The notes beneath the pieces are model-generated. The model did not search any database and was not told the DNA's origin. It saw nothing but the letters and a program-made list of their open reading frames with translations. The position numbers and the translations under genes were made by a program. A stretch of 64,000 nucleotides of DNA from CAVROP01 sp050012175 (GTDB lineage Bacteria > Acidobacteriota > Terriglobia > UBA7540). Below are positions 7,066 through 15,137 of this stretch, one piece after another (the first letter of the stretch is position 1; the number at the start of each line of letters is the position of its first letter). The stretch lies in the NCBI GenBank assembly GCA_050012175.1, contig JBEKHR010000011.1, positions 82,237 through 146,236 on the forward strand. Direction: 5' to 3'.

Positions 7066-9249
7066 TTGAACAAAGTTTCGTTCGCTCTGGTAATCCATTC
7101 CCACCAGCCCGTGGGGAACTTCGACCACGTCATCGAAGAAGCTTACCAGAGGGCTTACGCGCCCTTCGTGCAAATCCTCCTCCAGCATCCTCGCGTCCGG
7201 CTCAGCCTCCATTACTCCGGGGTTTTGCTCGAATGGTTGGAAAAACGCCACCCGGAGTTTTTCGATCAGCTTCGCGAGTTGTCCGGGCGAGGACAGGTGG
7301 AGCTTCTGGGGGGCGGCTACTATGAGCCGATACTGCCGTCAATCTCTGACGCCGATAAGATTTCGCAGGTCCGCAAGTTGGCGGATTACCTTCAACAGCA
7401 TTGGGGAACAGCGCCCCGAGGCGCATGGGTTGCGGAGCGGGTCTGGGAGCCGGGTCTGGCGTGTCCGCTGGCCCAAGCCGGCGTCGAGTACGTGGTGCTT
7501 GATGACACGCATTTTCTGGCAGCGGGACTGGAGCCGGCGGGCTTGCACGGGATCTACATCACAGAAGACCAGGGTGAGCCACTCCGCCTGGTGCCCAGCT
7601 TGAAGTCCTTCCGCTACACGATCCCCTTCCAGGAACCGGAAGAAACTCTGCGGATACTCCGTAAAGGCAGGAACCACCCTGGCCAGCTTTTCGCCATGGG
7701 AGATGATTGCGAAAAATTTGGCGTCTGGCCAGGAACTTACGACCATGTGTACCGGAACGGGTGGCTTAAGAGATTCCTCGAAGCACTTGAAGGGGCCGAC
7801 GAATGGCTGGAAACGACCACCGTTTCGGATTACATTGCTTCTCATGCTCCGCTAGGACGAGTCTATCTTCCCACCGCTGCTTACGCGGAGATGATGGAGT
7901 GGGCTTTACCCACCGTGGCCTCCGCTGAATTGAGGGCCTGCCTGGATGAAACCGAGAAGATGCCTTCCGGAGAACGCTTCCGGCGCTTCCTTCAGGGTGG
8001 ATTTTGGCGCAACTTCCTGAGCAAGTATCCCGAGTCCAACCAAATCCAAAAACTCATGTTCGCTCTGAGCCGGCGCTGGCAAGAACTAAGCGGGGCTCGG
8101 GCTACAGACGAAGAGAAAGCGCGCCTCCTGACCGAGGCGCAGAGCTACGTGCTTGCTTCGCAGTGCAACGACGCCTATTGGCATGGAGTTTTCGGCGGCC
8201 TTTATGCCCCCCACCTCCGCAGCGCCTTGTTTCGCAACCTGATTCGGGCCGAGGTTTTGTTAGACAAGGTCGAAGGCATCACCAGCAATCCTTCCATGCG
8301 TGTCAAGCGGGAAGACTTTGACGTGGATGGGCATGAAGAGGTCCTGCTCGATCATCCCACCGTCGCGATGGTAGTTCGTCCCGCGGACGGCGGGACAGTC
8401 TCCAGCCTGCGTTTCAAACCCGCGCACGTCGAGCTGGTGAATTCTCTGATGCGCCGCCCGGAAGCCTATCATGCCTTGGTGCGGAAGCACGTCGGATCAA
8501 AGGAACCCCCCAAAGAAGGGCCTGCTTCCATTCACGATATGGTCTTGAGCAAAGAGGCCAACCTCGAGGCCTTGCTGCGCTACGATCGCTACGCACGACA
8601 CATGTTCCGGACCTACGTTTTCTCCGCCACGAAAGGGTGGCGTGATTTCAGTTTGCTGCGCCTGGACGAAAATGAAGTCCTGGCCTGTGGACCCTGGAAA
8701 CAGTCTGCTGGCCGCACTCTTCCCGGCGTCCTCCGGCTTGAGAACTCAGCGCCTATCCAGCTCGGCGATTGCGTGATGCAAATTGAGGCGCGAAAAACTT
8801 TGACCACCAAGGCGCAGGGCGCCACGTGCTGGATCGAATGCAAATCCTCGCTTTCTGCAGACCAGCCCTGCCCGGCCAAAACGGCGCTGGGCATGGAACT
8901 GGTCATCAACCTTCTGGCCCCGGCTGCTCCCGACCGTTATTTCACCGCCAATGGAGTGCGGCGGCCACTCGATTTCCGCGGCGAAATTGATTCCTCCAAC
9001 CTGACATTCGTGGATGAATGGCAAGGCGTGAAAATCTCCCTGGACGCCCAGCCAAGACCCCGCTGGTGGATTGTCCCCATCGAGACCATTTCCCAATCGG
9101 AACTGGGTTTTGAGCGGGTTTACCAGGGCTCTGCCATTCTCGCGGTATGGAAGATCGACCCAGCTTCGTGGCGAGACGTCACGGGCGTGCTGCGGGCGGA
9201 GGTGACTCCTTGGGCCGAACCTGCTCAGGAGGACGACAATGGAGCATGA
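7066..9249 (+). CDS. Glycoside hydrolase family 57 (4-alpha-glucanotransferase / alpha-amylase type)
   Basis: 727 residues. The GH57 catalytic domain occupies about 1-330: HSHQPVGNFDH at 11-21, the nucleophile E124 in GAWVAERVWEP, and the acid/base aspartate in FAMGDDCEKFG (D213/D214). These match the Thermococcus litoralis glucanotransferase residues by motif. The C-terminal part (about 390-720) resembles the beta-sandwich domain of the same enzymes. No signal peptide, so it likely acts on intracellular alpha-glucan or glycogen. The start is TTG at 7066 with GGAAGG upstream; no ATG lies nearby. The next gene follows 54 bases later on the same strand. Alpha-amylase versus transferase activity cannot be separated here. 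Confidence 0.88.
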   Translation: MNKVSFALVIHSHQPVGNFDHVIEEAYQRAYAPFVQILLQHPRVRLSLHYSGVLLEWLEKRHPEFFDQLRELSGRGQVELLGGGYYEPILPSISDADKISQVRKLADYLQQHWGTAPRGAWVAERVWEPGLACPLAQAGVEYVVLDDTHFLAAGLEPAGLHGIYITEDQGEPLRLVPSLKSFRYTIPFQEPEETLRILRKGRNHPGQLFAMGDDCEKFGVWPGTYDHVYRNGWLKRFLEALEGADEWLETTTVSDYIASHAPLGRVYLPTAAYAEMMEWALPTVASAELRACLDETEKMPSGERFRRFLQGGFWRNFLSKYPESNQIQKLMFALSRRWQELSGARATDEEKARLLTEAQSYVLASQCNDAYWHGVFGGLYAPHLRSALFRNLIRAEVLLDKVEGITSNPSMRVKREDFDVDGHEEVLLDHPTVAMVVRPADGGTVSSLRFKPAHVELVNSLMRRPEAYHALVRKHVGSKEPPKEGPASIHDMVLSKEANLEALLRYDRYARHMFRTYVFSATKGWRDFSLLRLDENEVLACGPWKQSAGRTLPGVLRLENSAPIQLGDCVMQIEARKTLTTKAQGATCWIECKSSLSADQPCPAKTALGMELVINLLAPAAPDRYFTANGVRRPLDFRGEIDSSNLTFVDEWQGVKISLDAQPRPRWWIVPIETISQSELGFERVYQGSAILAVWKIDPASWRDVTGVLRAEVTPWAEPAQEDDNGA

Positions 9250-9303
9250 AAGCTTGAAATTCCCGCGCCAGCCTGATAAATTGCATCCCCTCGGAGGCTG
9301 ATA

Positions 9304-9477
9304 ATGGCCATCGCGAAAGAGCTGCTGGATATTCTAGTCTGCCCGTTGTGTAAGTTGCCGGTTAAACTCACACCCGACGGTCAAGGTCTCAAGTGCGGCC
9401 AATGCCGGCGCGTCTACGCCATAAAGGAAGACATCCCGGTAATGCTTATCGATGAAGCCAAGATCGAAGCGGAGTGA
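9304..9477 (+). CDS. Trm112/YcaR-like small zinc-ribbon protein
   Basis: 57 residues: MAIAKELLDILVCPLCKLPV, then LKCGQCRRVYAIKEDIPVML. The two CxxC pairs (CPLC, CGQC) and the DIPVML segment are the hallmark of the Trm112/UPF0434 family. ATG at 9304 with GGAGG seven bases upstream; stop at 9477. Family members bind and stabilise methyltransferases, and YcaR-type copies often lie next to lipid A or LPS genes. Here a GT9 glycosyltransferase begins 18 bases later and a heptose kinase follows, which fits an envelope-polysaccharide context. The exact role is unknown. Confidence 0.85.
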   Translation: MAIAKELLDILVCPLCKLPVKLTPDGQGLKCGQCRRVYAIKEDIPVMLIDEAKIEAE

Positions 9478-9495
9478 AACCAGCGAGGCGCCCTC

Positions 9496-10608
9496 TTGGG
9501 TTTAAAAGTTATGACGCCTGCTTCCCTCCTCCCCGACCTTCCTGCCAATTCCCGAATTCTGGTCATTCGGCTCCGCTCGATTGGTGACATTGTTCTTCTT
9601 ACGCCTGCCTTGCATCTGCTTAAAGCTTGGCGGCCCGACCTATTCGCCTCCGTGCTTGTCGAGCCGCGCTTTCGGGAACTTCTGGAAGGCAATCCGGACG
9701 TAGACGAGATTCTCTCCCCTGGCGAAGGTTCCATGAAAGCAGCCTCGCACCTGAGCGCGGCGCTGGGGCTCCGCCGGAAAAGGTTTGCGGTTTGTATTAA
9801 CCTCCACGGCGGCCCCACCAGCAGGTTCCTGACCAGGATGTGCGGAGCCCGCGTTAAGGTCGGCTTCGAGCACTTCCGCTCGCCGGGTCACTATCAAATC
9901 TTAGTCCCCGACGCCCGCATCATCCTGGACCAGCCCACCATCCACACTGCCGAACATCAAGCTTGTGCATTCTTTTGCCTCGGCTTGCCCCGCCAGGAAA
10001 TCCCGCGCGCCCGGATCTTTGCGAGCGCCGAGCACAAAGCATGGTGGAAACACAGGCGCGCCAGCCTTGGTCTCGCACCTGGCGATGGATACGTCATGAT
10101 TCACCCCACAGCGCTTTATGCGACCAAGCAATGGGCGGCGGAGAAGTTTGCGCAACTCGCCGCCGCCCTGGAGCGAGAAATGGGCCTCAAGTCCGTTTTC
10201 TCTTGTGGCCCTGGTGAAGGTGCAGTCCTCGACGCTATCCAGAATGCTTCAGGTTCTCCTATGAGGCGGCTGGAAGGTATGCGCCTGGGTCAATTCGCTG
10301 CTGCCTTGGCTGACACGCGTCTATTCGTTGGCAATGACAGCGGACCCGCGCATATGGCCGCGGCCCTTTCGCGGCCCCTTGTAGTTATCTTCGGTTCCTC
10401 GAGTCCGACCATTTGGGGACCTTGGCCGCGACACACCTCAAATCCTCCGGCGCAGGTGGTTCAGAACTTTTATGAATGTAACCCTTGCCCCGGCGACAAG
10501 TGCTACCGCTTTGATCGCCCGGAGTGTATCCTTTCAGTAAGTCTTGAGCAGGTCAAGTCAGCCGTGGAGGCCGTGCTGGCCCAGTCAGCAGGGACCGGTA
10601 CGGAATAG
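9496..10608 (+). CDS. Glycosyltransferase family 9 (LPS heptosyltransferase-like)
   Basis: 370 residues with the two Rossmann-like halves of GT-B enzymes. The N-terminal motif ILVIRLRSIGDIVLLTPAL (about 20-38) and the donor-site motif FVGNDSGPAHMAAAL (about 275-289) followed by VVIFGSSSPTIWGPW identify ADP-heptose transferases of the WaaC/WaaF type. A late cysteine cluster (CNPCPGDKC, then C) is common in the family. The start is TTG at 9496 (GAGG upstream) or ATG at 9511; the TTG has the better ribosome site. The rfaE1-like kinase downstream, which makes the ADP-heptose precursor, supports a core-LPS role. The stop codon lies inside the first unit of a heptad repeat. Confidence 0.88.
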   Translation: MGLKVMTPASLLPDLPANSRILVIRLRSIGDIVLLTPALHLLKAWRPDLFASVLVEPRFRELLEGNPDVDEILSPGEGSMKAASHLSAALGLRRKRFAVCINLHGGPTSRFLTRMCGARVKVGFEHFRSPGHYQILVPDARIILDQPTIHTAEHQACAFFCLGLPRQEIPRARIFASAEHKAWWKHRRASLGLAPGDGYVMIHPTALYATKQWAAEKFAQLAAALEREMGLKSVFSCGPGEGAVLDAIQNASGSPMRRLEGMRLGQFAAALADTRLFVGNDSGPAHMAAALSRPLVVIFGSSSPTIWGPWPRHTSNPPAQVVQNFYECNPCPGDKCYRFDRPECILSVSLEQVKSAVEAVLAQSAGTGTE

Positions 10609-10739
10609 TGAATAGTAAATTGTGAATGGTGAATTCTAAATTGAATACAGCAGTCAGGGCCCCTGGGCGGGACGCGCAAAGCAAACGTCGCGTCCGCAAT
10701 TTACCATTTACTATTCGCTATTTATAATTCTGCTTGTGA
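10603..10739. repeat. GAATAGT heptad element, copy A (reverse orientation)
   Basis: Left arm of 7-bp units (GAATAGT, GAATAGT, AAATTGT, GAATGGT, GAATTCT), a core of about 60 bp, and a right arm of complementary words (CCATTTA, CTATTCG, CTATTTA). The first unit supplies the TAG stop of the preceding glycosyltransferase. The core read on the minus strand matches copies B and D. Confidence 0.85.
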
Positions 10740-10779
10740 CTCGTCACCAGGCAAACGCCGTCTTCGGATTAGAGGCACT

Positions 10780-11778
10780 ATGAACAAAAAGCAAATCCGC
10801 CTTTCGCGCATTGTTCGAGGATTCCAGGGACGAAGGGTCGCCGTCTTAGGCGACTACGTATTGGATGAATTGCTGCGTGGGGAAGTCACGCGCATCTCTC
10901 CGGAAGCGCCGGTGCCGGTGGTTCTCATTCAGGATCCCAGCATGGGAAGAGACTATCCGGGGGGCGCAGGGAACGTGGCAGCTAATATCGCCTCATTGGG
11001 CGGCAGGCCAATACCCTACGGGGTCGTCGGCAATGATCAAAGTGGCAAGCGACTGCGGGCGTTGCTCAAGAGTCACCACATCCCCACCGGCACACTCCTT
11101 TTCGAACGCCGGCGGATGACACCGCACAAAGTCCGCATCGCTGCCATTCAGCATCAACTCCTCCGCCTGGATTTCGAGAGACCGGAGGCCATAGCAAGGA
11201 AGACTGCAGAAAAGCTCGCCCGCAATTTCGCGCTTCAGGCGGGACGGCTGGATGGGCTGATTATTTCTGATTATCGTAAAGGAACAGTAACTACCGAACT
11301 CTGCAACCAGGTGAAAGCCCTGGCTCGCCAGCGCCGCATCCCGGTGTTTGTGGACCCCAAGCCCGAGCACCCGGAGATTTGTCGCCACGCTACCGTGGTC
11401 ACCCCAAATCTGCACGAGGCGGAATTAATGGCCCACGCACCCCTACGCAATCGGCATGACCTCGAAATCGGTGGGCAACGGTTGCGCGCGGAACTCGACT
11501 GCTCCTGCCTACTCATTACCCGAGGCAGCGAGGGAATGGTGCTCTTTGAGCCGAATAAGGAAGGGCAGGAAATCAAGAGCCTGCCTCGGCCGGTTTACGA
11601 TGTAACGGGTGCGGGTGATACCGTCCTCGCCGCCCTGGCGCTGGCCTTCATTTCCGGAGCCTCCGTGAGGGAAGCCGCAGAACTGGCGAACCTTGCCGGC
11701 GGCCGCGTCGTGCTGAAATTCGGCACCGCTCAGATCACTCAAGAAGAATTGCTCGGGGCGGTGGCCGAAGAACAGTGA
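10780..11778 (+). CDS. rfaE1: D-glycero-beta-D-manno-heptose-7-phosphate kinase, stand-alone
   Basis: 332 residues, a PfkB/ribokinase-fold kinase. The N-terminal signature GDYVLDELLRGEVTRISPEA (about 24-43) is specific for the HldE/RfaE kinase domain. It is followed by PGGAGNVAANIASLGG and the catalytic VTGAGDTVLAALALA loop near residue 273. The nucleotidyltransferase half found in fused HldE proteins is absent, so this is the split form, and the partner should be encoded elsewhere. It makes heptose 1,7-bisphosphate for ADP-heptose and LPS core synthesis. ATG at 10780 with a modest AGAGG site. Context: GT9 transferase upstream, heptad elements on both sides. Confidence 0.9.
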   Translation: MNKKQIRLSRIVRGFQGRRVAVLGDYVLDELLRGEVTRISPEAPVPVVLIQDPSMGRDYPGGAGNVAANIASLGGRPIPYGVVGNDQSGKRLRALLKSHHIPTGTLLFERRRMTPHKVRIAAIQHQLLRLDFERPEAIARKTAEKLARNFALQAGRLDGLIISDYRKGTVTTELCNQVKALARQRRIPVFVDPKPEHPEICRHATVVTPNLHEAELMAHAPLRNRHDLEIGGQRLRAELDCSCLLITRGSEGMVLFEPNKEGQEIKSLPRPVYDVTGAGDTVLAALALAFISGASVREAAELANLAGGRVVLKFGTAQITQEELLGAVAEEQ

Positions 11779-11789
11779 CGAGGGACAAG

Positions 11790-11931
11790 CAGAATTATGA
11801 ATAGTGAATGGTGAATAGTAAATGGTGAATTGCGGACGCAGAGTTTGCTTTGCGCGCCGCCCTCAGCTCCTCTGACTGCTGCACTTCCTCAGTTTAGAAT
11901 TCACAATTCATAATTTACTATTCACTATTCA
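11790..11931. repeat. GAATAGT heptad element, copy B (forward)
   Basis: Left arm GAATTAT, GAATAGT, GAATGGT, GAATAGT, AAATGGT; core containing CAGAGTTTGCTTTGCGCGCC; right arm of complementary words ending CACTATTCAG. It fills the gap between convergent genes, and its last unit supplies the TGA stop of the minus-strand gene that ends at 11929. Confidence 0.85.
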
Positions 11932-12330
11932 GAAGACTGAATAGGACAGTGCTTTCGTCTTGCGGTCCACGACAATGTCGAGGGGCGGATCAACGTTGTT
12001 AACCTTTATGGTGACGATTACAAGGGACGACCCCTTGGATTTCGTGGCCAGAATCTGAAATTCACGAATCTTACCGTAGTCTCCTTGTATCCCCCAACCC
12101 TGAAGAAAATCCTGGAAGGAGTAGGAGGGGCTCGGCTGCCAAAGCCGGTAGGCCTCCTGGAACTTTCCTTGCTCGAGGGTTGTTAGGAAGCGTGTCACCG
12201 CGCGCTCCTCGGGATAATTTCGAAAAGAGAAGTAAAGACCTTCGGCAATCAGAAGAATCAAGATGCCAAGGACTATGTACCTCCAGATATGGATGGGAGG
12301 TTTGGGAGGTGGTGCATCCAACAGCGTCAT
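11929..12330 (-). CDS. Hypothetical single-pass membrane protein
   Basis: 133 residues. A short proline-rich start (DAPPPKPPIHIW) is followed by one membrane helix (about 18-36, YIVLGILILLIAEGLYFSF) and an exported C-terminal domain with ERAVTRFLTTLEQGKFQEAY near 43-62. That helix-rich start plus the later beta strands (LVIVTIKVNN, LDIVVDRKTK) loosely recall NTF2-like or DUF4878-type folds; this is a guess. ATG at 12330; the upstream sequence has GAGAGGGC. The stop is formed by heptad repeat DNA. Function unknown. Confidence 0.7.
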   Translation of the reverse strand: MTLLDAPPPKPPIHIWRYIVLGILILLIAEGLYFSFRNYPEERAVTRFLTTLEQGKFQEAYRLWQPSPSYSFQDFLQGWGIQGDYGKIREFQILATKSKGSSLVIVTIKVNNVDPPLDIVVDRKTKALSYSVF

Positions 12331-12386
12331 GGGCTTTGCCCTCTCTGATGATTTACTCGGCTCAGTCTACCAAGATGCCGGATAAA

Positions 12387-12461
12387 GGTGGGTGGTATGT
12401 GGTAGGTGGCAGGTGGGGAAAAACCTCGCCCCCACATACCACCTACTACCTACCACCTACC
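12387..12461. repeat. GGTAGGT heptad hairpin
   Basis: Left arm GGTGGGT, GGTATGT, GGTAGGT, GGCAGGT; loop of about 12 bp; right arm ACATACC, ACCTACT, ACCTACC, ACCTACC. The arms are complementary and both keep a 7-bp period. A related set lies at 59340-59510. Confidence 0.85.
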
Positions 12462-12662
12462 GTTCTATTGTATTCGATGCGGGGGAATTCTGAAGAGCAG
12501 TTTGAGCAGGCGCGAGAGATGGACCTCGCGAACCTTCCCCAGCAGAACCGCAAGAGGTTAAACCCGGATTCGAAAGTTGGCAGCCGCCGTTCGAGCAGAA
12601 TCACTTGATTCGATGCCCGTTCGACGCAGATACTGGAGGAACAGAATGGTGCGGGGCCGGGC

Positions 12663-12690
12663 GTAGGGGCACAGCGCGCTGTGCCCCTAC
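12663..12690. repeat. Perfect 28-bp palindrome
   Basis: GTAGGGGCACAGCG followed at once by its exact reverse complement. Palindromes of this type (GTAGGGGCAC...GTGCCCCTAC) occur as intergenic REP-like elements in many bacteria. It lies 40 bp downstream of the end of the efflux permease gene and could stall transcription. Confidence 0.85.
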
Positions 12691-12729
12691 AAGATGCACA
12701 TTGCACCCACGCTAACTTCCGAATTCGGG

Positions 12730-13842
12730 TTAAAGCGTGCGGGGGAAAAGCCAGGTGGCGAAGAGCATGGAAAAAACGGCGAATAGGGCGAGATATGTCA
12801 GGTCGCCCGCGATCGCGAACAGCGGGGTATTCTTGAGCAACAGGGCCTTGAATGCGTGCACGGCATAGGTGAAGGGATCGACACCGGAAATGACCTTCAT
12901 CCACTTGGGGAAACCATTGATGGGGTAGACAGCGCCGCTGGGGAAGAAGAGCAAGGTGTTGAGCACACCGAAAATCGCCCGAGGTACCAAGGGGTCGCTT
13001 ACCCTCACCATGAAAAGGAACATCATGCTGATCAGGGCGATGGACGTAATCGCGATAAGCAGAAGGAGCTTCATCATGCGGACAGGATCCAGGGGATGCG
13101 GGATGCCCGCGATGATCGATCCCAGAGTCGTCAGGACCAACCCCGCCAGCGAGGCCTTGATTGCCCCTGACAAGTTGAAGCCCAGAATCAATTCCGATTT
13201 GCTGATCGGCGTCAGAAGATAGCCCTCGTGAAGCCCGCGCGCCTTATCGTCAATATAGATGATCCCGCCGCCGATCATCGCCGAAATGTAAATCGCAATA
13301 ACAATCGAACCGGAAAGCAGGTATTGGATGTAGGGAACGTAAGGGTAAAGCTCCACCACGGAAAGCGTGATTCCGCTGGGCACGCGTGGGCTGAGGCCGC
13401 GCTGATTGTAGGCGCCGAGTAAATCGGAGAATGCCCCTTCCAGGGCCCCGACGGCGAAATTATCCGTGTTGTCTTCAATGAGCGCCACCTGCGGCGCGTC
13501 CTGCGCAAGAAAACGCCGGGAGAACTCGGGCGGAATGTTGAGGACCGCGTTGATTCTCCCCTCCCGCAAGTCTGTGTTGGCCTTCGTGAGGTCCGTGTAA
13601 TCGACCGTCGTGAAGGTTAGCGCGTTGGCGGCAATGGCTCCAAACATCTCCCGCAACTTCACCGTGGGGATGCCGCGATCCTGATCGACAATTCCCACCT
13701 TCAAATCTTTGATCTTCCCGCCGAAGGCGTAACCCAGGACCACCAACTGCACCAGCGGAAAGAACATGGAGACGACAATCAGGGTGGGACTTCGCGCGAA
13801 CTTGCGCAAATCGCGTTCGATGATGGCCAGAATACGGTTCAT
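12730..13842 (-). CDS. ABC-2 type transporter permease
   Basis: 370 residues. N-terminal helix at about 20-42 (TLIVVSMFFPLVQLVVLGYA), a large extracytoplasmic domain to about 175, then five clustered helices starting GSIVIAIYISAMIGGGIIYI, with the family's conserved turn FLFMVRVSDPLVPRAIFG and FPSGAVYPINGFPKWM. This is the YhhJ/YbhS/YbhR class of drug exporter permeases. It starts 12 bases after the ATPase gene, so the pair is co-transcribed. One permease gene is present; a homodimer is expected. With HlyD and TetR upstream it forms a complete inner-membrane pump with adaptor; the outer-membrane channel is not in this operon. Confidence 0.92.
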   Translation of the reverse strand: MNRILAIIERDLRKFARSPTLIVVSMFFPLVQLVVLGYAFGGKIKDLKVGIVDQDRGIPTVKLREMFGAIAANALTFTTVDYTDLTKANTDLREGRINAVLNIPPEFSRRFLAQDAPQVALIEDNTDNFAVGALEGAFSDLLGAYNQRGLSPRVPSGITLSVVELYPYVPYIQYLLSGSIVIAIYISAMIGGGIIYIDDKARGLHEGYLLTPISKSELILGFNLSGAIKASLAGLVLTTLGSIIAGIPHPLDPVRMMKLLLLIAITSIALISMMFLFMVRVSDPLVPRAIFGVLNTLLFFPSGAVYPINGFPKWMKVISGVDPFTYAVHAFKALLLKNTPLFAIAGDLTYLALFAVFSMLFATWLFPRTL

Positions 13843-13854
13843 AAGGTTCCGTCC

Positions 13855-14853
13855 TTAGCGCGTGAAGCCCGTGGTACGCACGAAGCCGAGATCGAGGCCG
13901 GGCGCGTCGTGCAAGGTATCGCGTAATTGCCTGCCGGTGTAATGCATGAAGACGTCATCCAGGGTCGTGCTCTGCACCGAGAGCGAGGTAATTTCCACAT
14001 TCGCCAGGCGAGTTGCTTCCATCAACGCCACGGTTGTTCTGGGCCCGTTGTTCGATCCGATGCGGTAAACATGGTCTTCCGCCTTCACGCTCTGCACTTC
14101 CGGAAGGTTCTGGAGGGTTTCAGGCCATCCCTCGGGAACTCTTGCAAAGCTGATTTCCAGGATGTTGTTTCCCGGAATCGACGCCTTGAGTTTCAGCGGC
14201 GAGTCGAGCGCCACAAGCTTCCCGTGGTCCATAATCGCGATGCGGTCGCAAAGCTTGTCGGCCTCGTCCATGTAATGCGTCGTCAGCAGGATCGTGAGGT
14301 CGCGGCCCTTCTTGAGTTTCATCAGCATTTCCCAAACCCCGATACGCGAAGCGGGGTCGAGGCCCGTGGTCGGTTCGTCGAGAAAGAAAATGTTGGGCTC
14401 GTGGACAAGCCCCCGCGCGATTTCCAGCCTACGCCGCATGCCGCCGGAGAAGTTCTTGACTGGTTTATCAGCCCATTGCTCCAAGTCCACGGCATCCAGC
14501 AGTTCTTTCACCACGCGCCGGCGTCGCTCACGCGAAACTCCGTAAAGCTTGGCAAAGATATTCATGTTCTCGTTCGCGGAAAGGTCCAGGTCGGAAGTCA
14601 TGGCTTGGGGGATGACGCCAATCGACCTGCGCACTTCATCAGGCGAGCGCACCACATCAAAACCATTGATGATCGCGGTGCCGGAGGTGGGAGGAATCAG
14701 CGTGGTGAGCATGCGGATCAGGGTTGACTTGCCCGCTCCGTTGGGACCGAGCAAACCAAAGATTTCCTCGCGCTGCACGTTGAAGCTCAGGGTGTCAACC
14801 GCGCAAAACGTGCCAAAACATTTCCTGATTTCCAGAACTTCAATCGCTGGCAC
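13855..14853 (-). CDS. ABC transporter ATP-binding protein (DrrA/YbhF class)
   Basis: 332 residues. Walker A GPNGAGKST at 36-44, Q-loop Q83, signature FSGGMRRRLEIARG from 135, Walker B IFFLDEPTTGLDP from 155, and H-loop H193 in TTHYMDEADKLCDR. The C-terminal extension of about 100 residues is typical of DrrA/CcmA-type exporters. It energises the permease 12 bases downstream. ATG at 14853 with GGAAAGG upstream. About 285 bp of repeat DNA lie between this gene and the HlyD gene, so the operon may be read through several hairpins. All catalytic motifs are intact. Confidence 0.93.
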   Translation of the reverse strand: MPAIEVLEIRKCFGTFCAVDTLSFNVQREEIFGLLGPNGAGKSTLIRMLTTLIPPTSGTAIINGFDVVRSPDEVRRSIGVIPQAMTSDLDLSANENMNIFAKLYGVSRERRRRVVKELLDAVDLEQWADKPVKNFSGGMRRRLEIARGLVHEPNIFFLDEPTTGLDPASRIGVWEMLMKLKKGRDLTILLTTHYMDEADKLCDRIAIMDHGKLVALDSPLKLKASIPGNNILEISFARVPEGWPETLQNLPEVQSVKAEDHVYRIGSNNGPRTTVALMEATRLANVEITSLSVQSTTLDDVFMHYTGRQLRDTLHDAPGLDLGFVRTTGFTR

Positions 14854-14883
14854 GAGCTTGTTCCTTTCCAGACCGATTAAACA

Positions 14884-14928
14884 GTCGTCAGTAGTCAGTG
14901 GTCAGTAGTCAGTAGTCAGTGGGCAGTT
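14884..14928. repeat. GTAGTCA heptad repeat
   Basis: Six tandem 7-bp units (GTCGTCA, GTAGTCA, GTGGTCA, GTAGTCA, GTAGTCA, GTGGGCA). Single-armed; no clear complementary arm nearby. It lies 30 bp upstream of the ATPase start codon. Confidence 0.8.
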
Positions 14929-14953
14929 GAAAAGACGGTGTCAGGGGCTAGGG

Positions 14954-15083
14954 CAATTCTGAATTGTGAATTCTGAGTTGTGAATTGAAGAAGTGCAGCG
15001 GTCAGAGGCCCTGAGCACGGCGCACAAAGCAAGTTCTGCATCCCCAATTCACCATTCACTATTCACCATTCATAATTCTGCTC
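14954..15083. repeat. GAATAGT heptad element, copy C (reverse orientation)
   Basis: Left arm TGAATTG/TGAATTC units, a core with GCAGCGGTCAGAGGCCCTGA, and right arm CCATTCA, CTATTCA, CCATTCA, TAATTCTG. Reverse-complementing the core gives nearly the same sequence as copy D (16928-17044). Confidence 0.85.
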
Positions 15084-15094
15084 CTTACTCTTCT

Positions 15095-15135
15095 CCTGAA
15101 TCCTGACTCCTGAATCCTGAATCCTGAATCCTGCC
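15095..15135. repeat. CCTGAAT heptad repeat
   Basis: About six units (CCTGAAT, CCTGACT, CCTGAAT four times) run to within 3 bp of the HlyD gene's stop codon at 15138-15140. Directly adjoins GAATAGT copy C. Confidence 0.85.
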
Positions 15136-15137
15136 CC

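Larger units (their letters stand above)
12331..12729. other. Intergenic region with heptad hairpin and a 28-bp palindrome
   Basis: No convincing gene. It holds the GGTAGGT/ACCTACC heptad hairpin (12387-12461), about 200 bp with nothing recognised, and the 28-bp palindrome at 12663-12690. It separates the hypothetical membrane gene from the efflux operon, whose last gene ends at 12730. Confidence 0.6.
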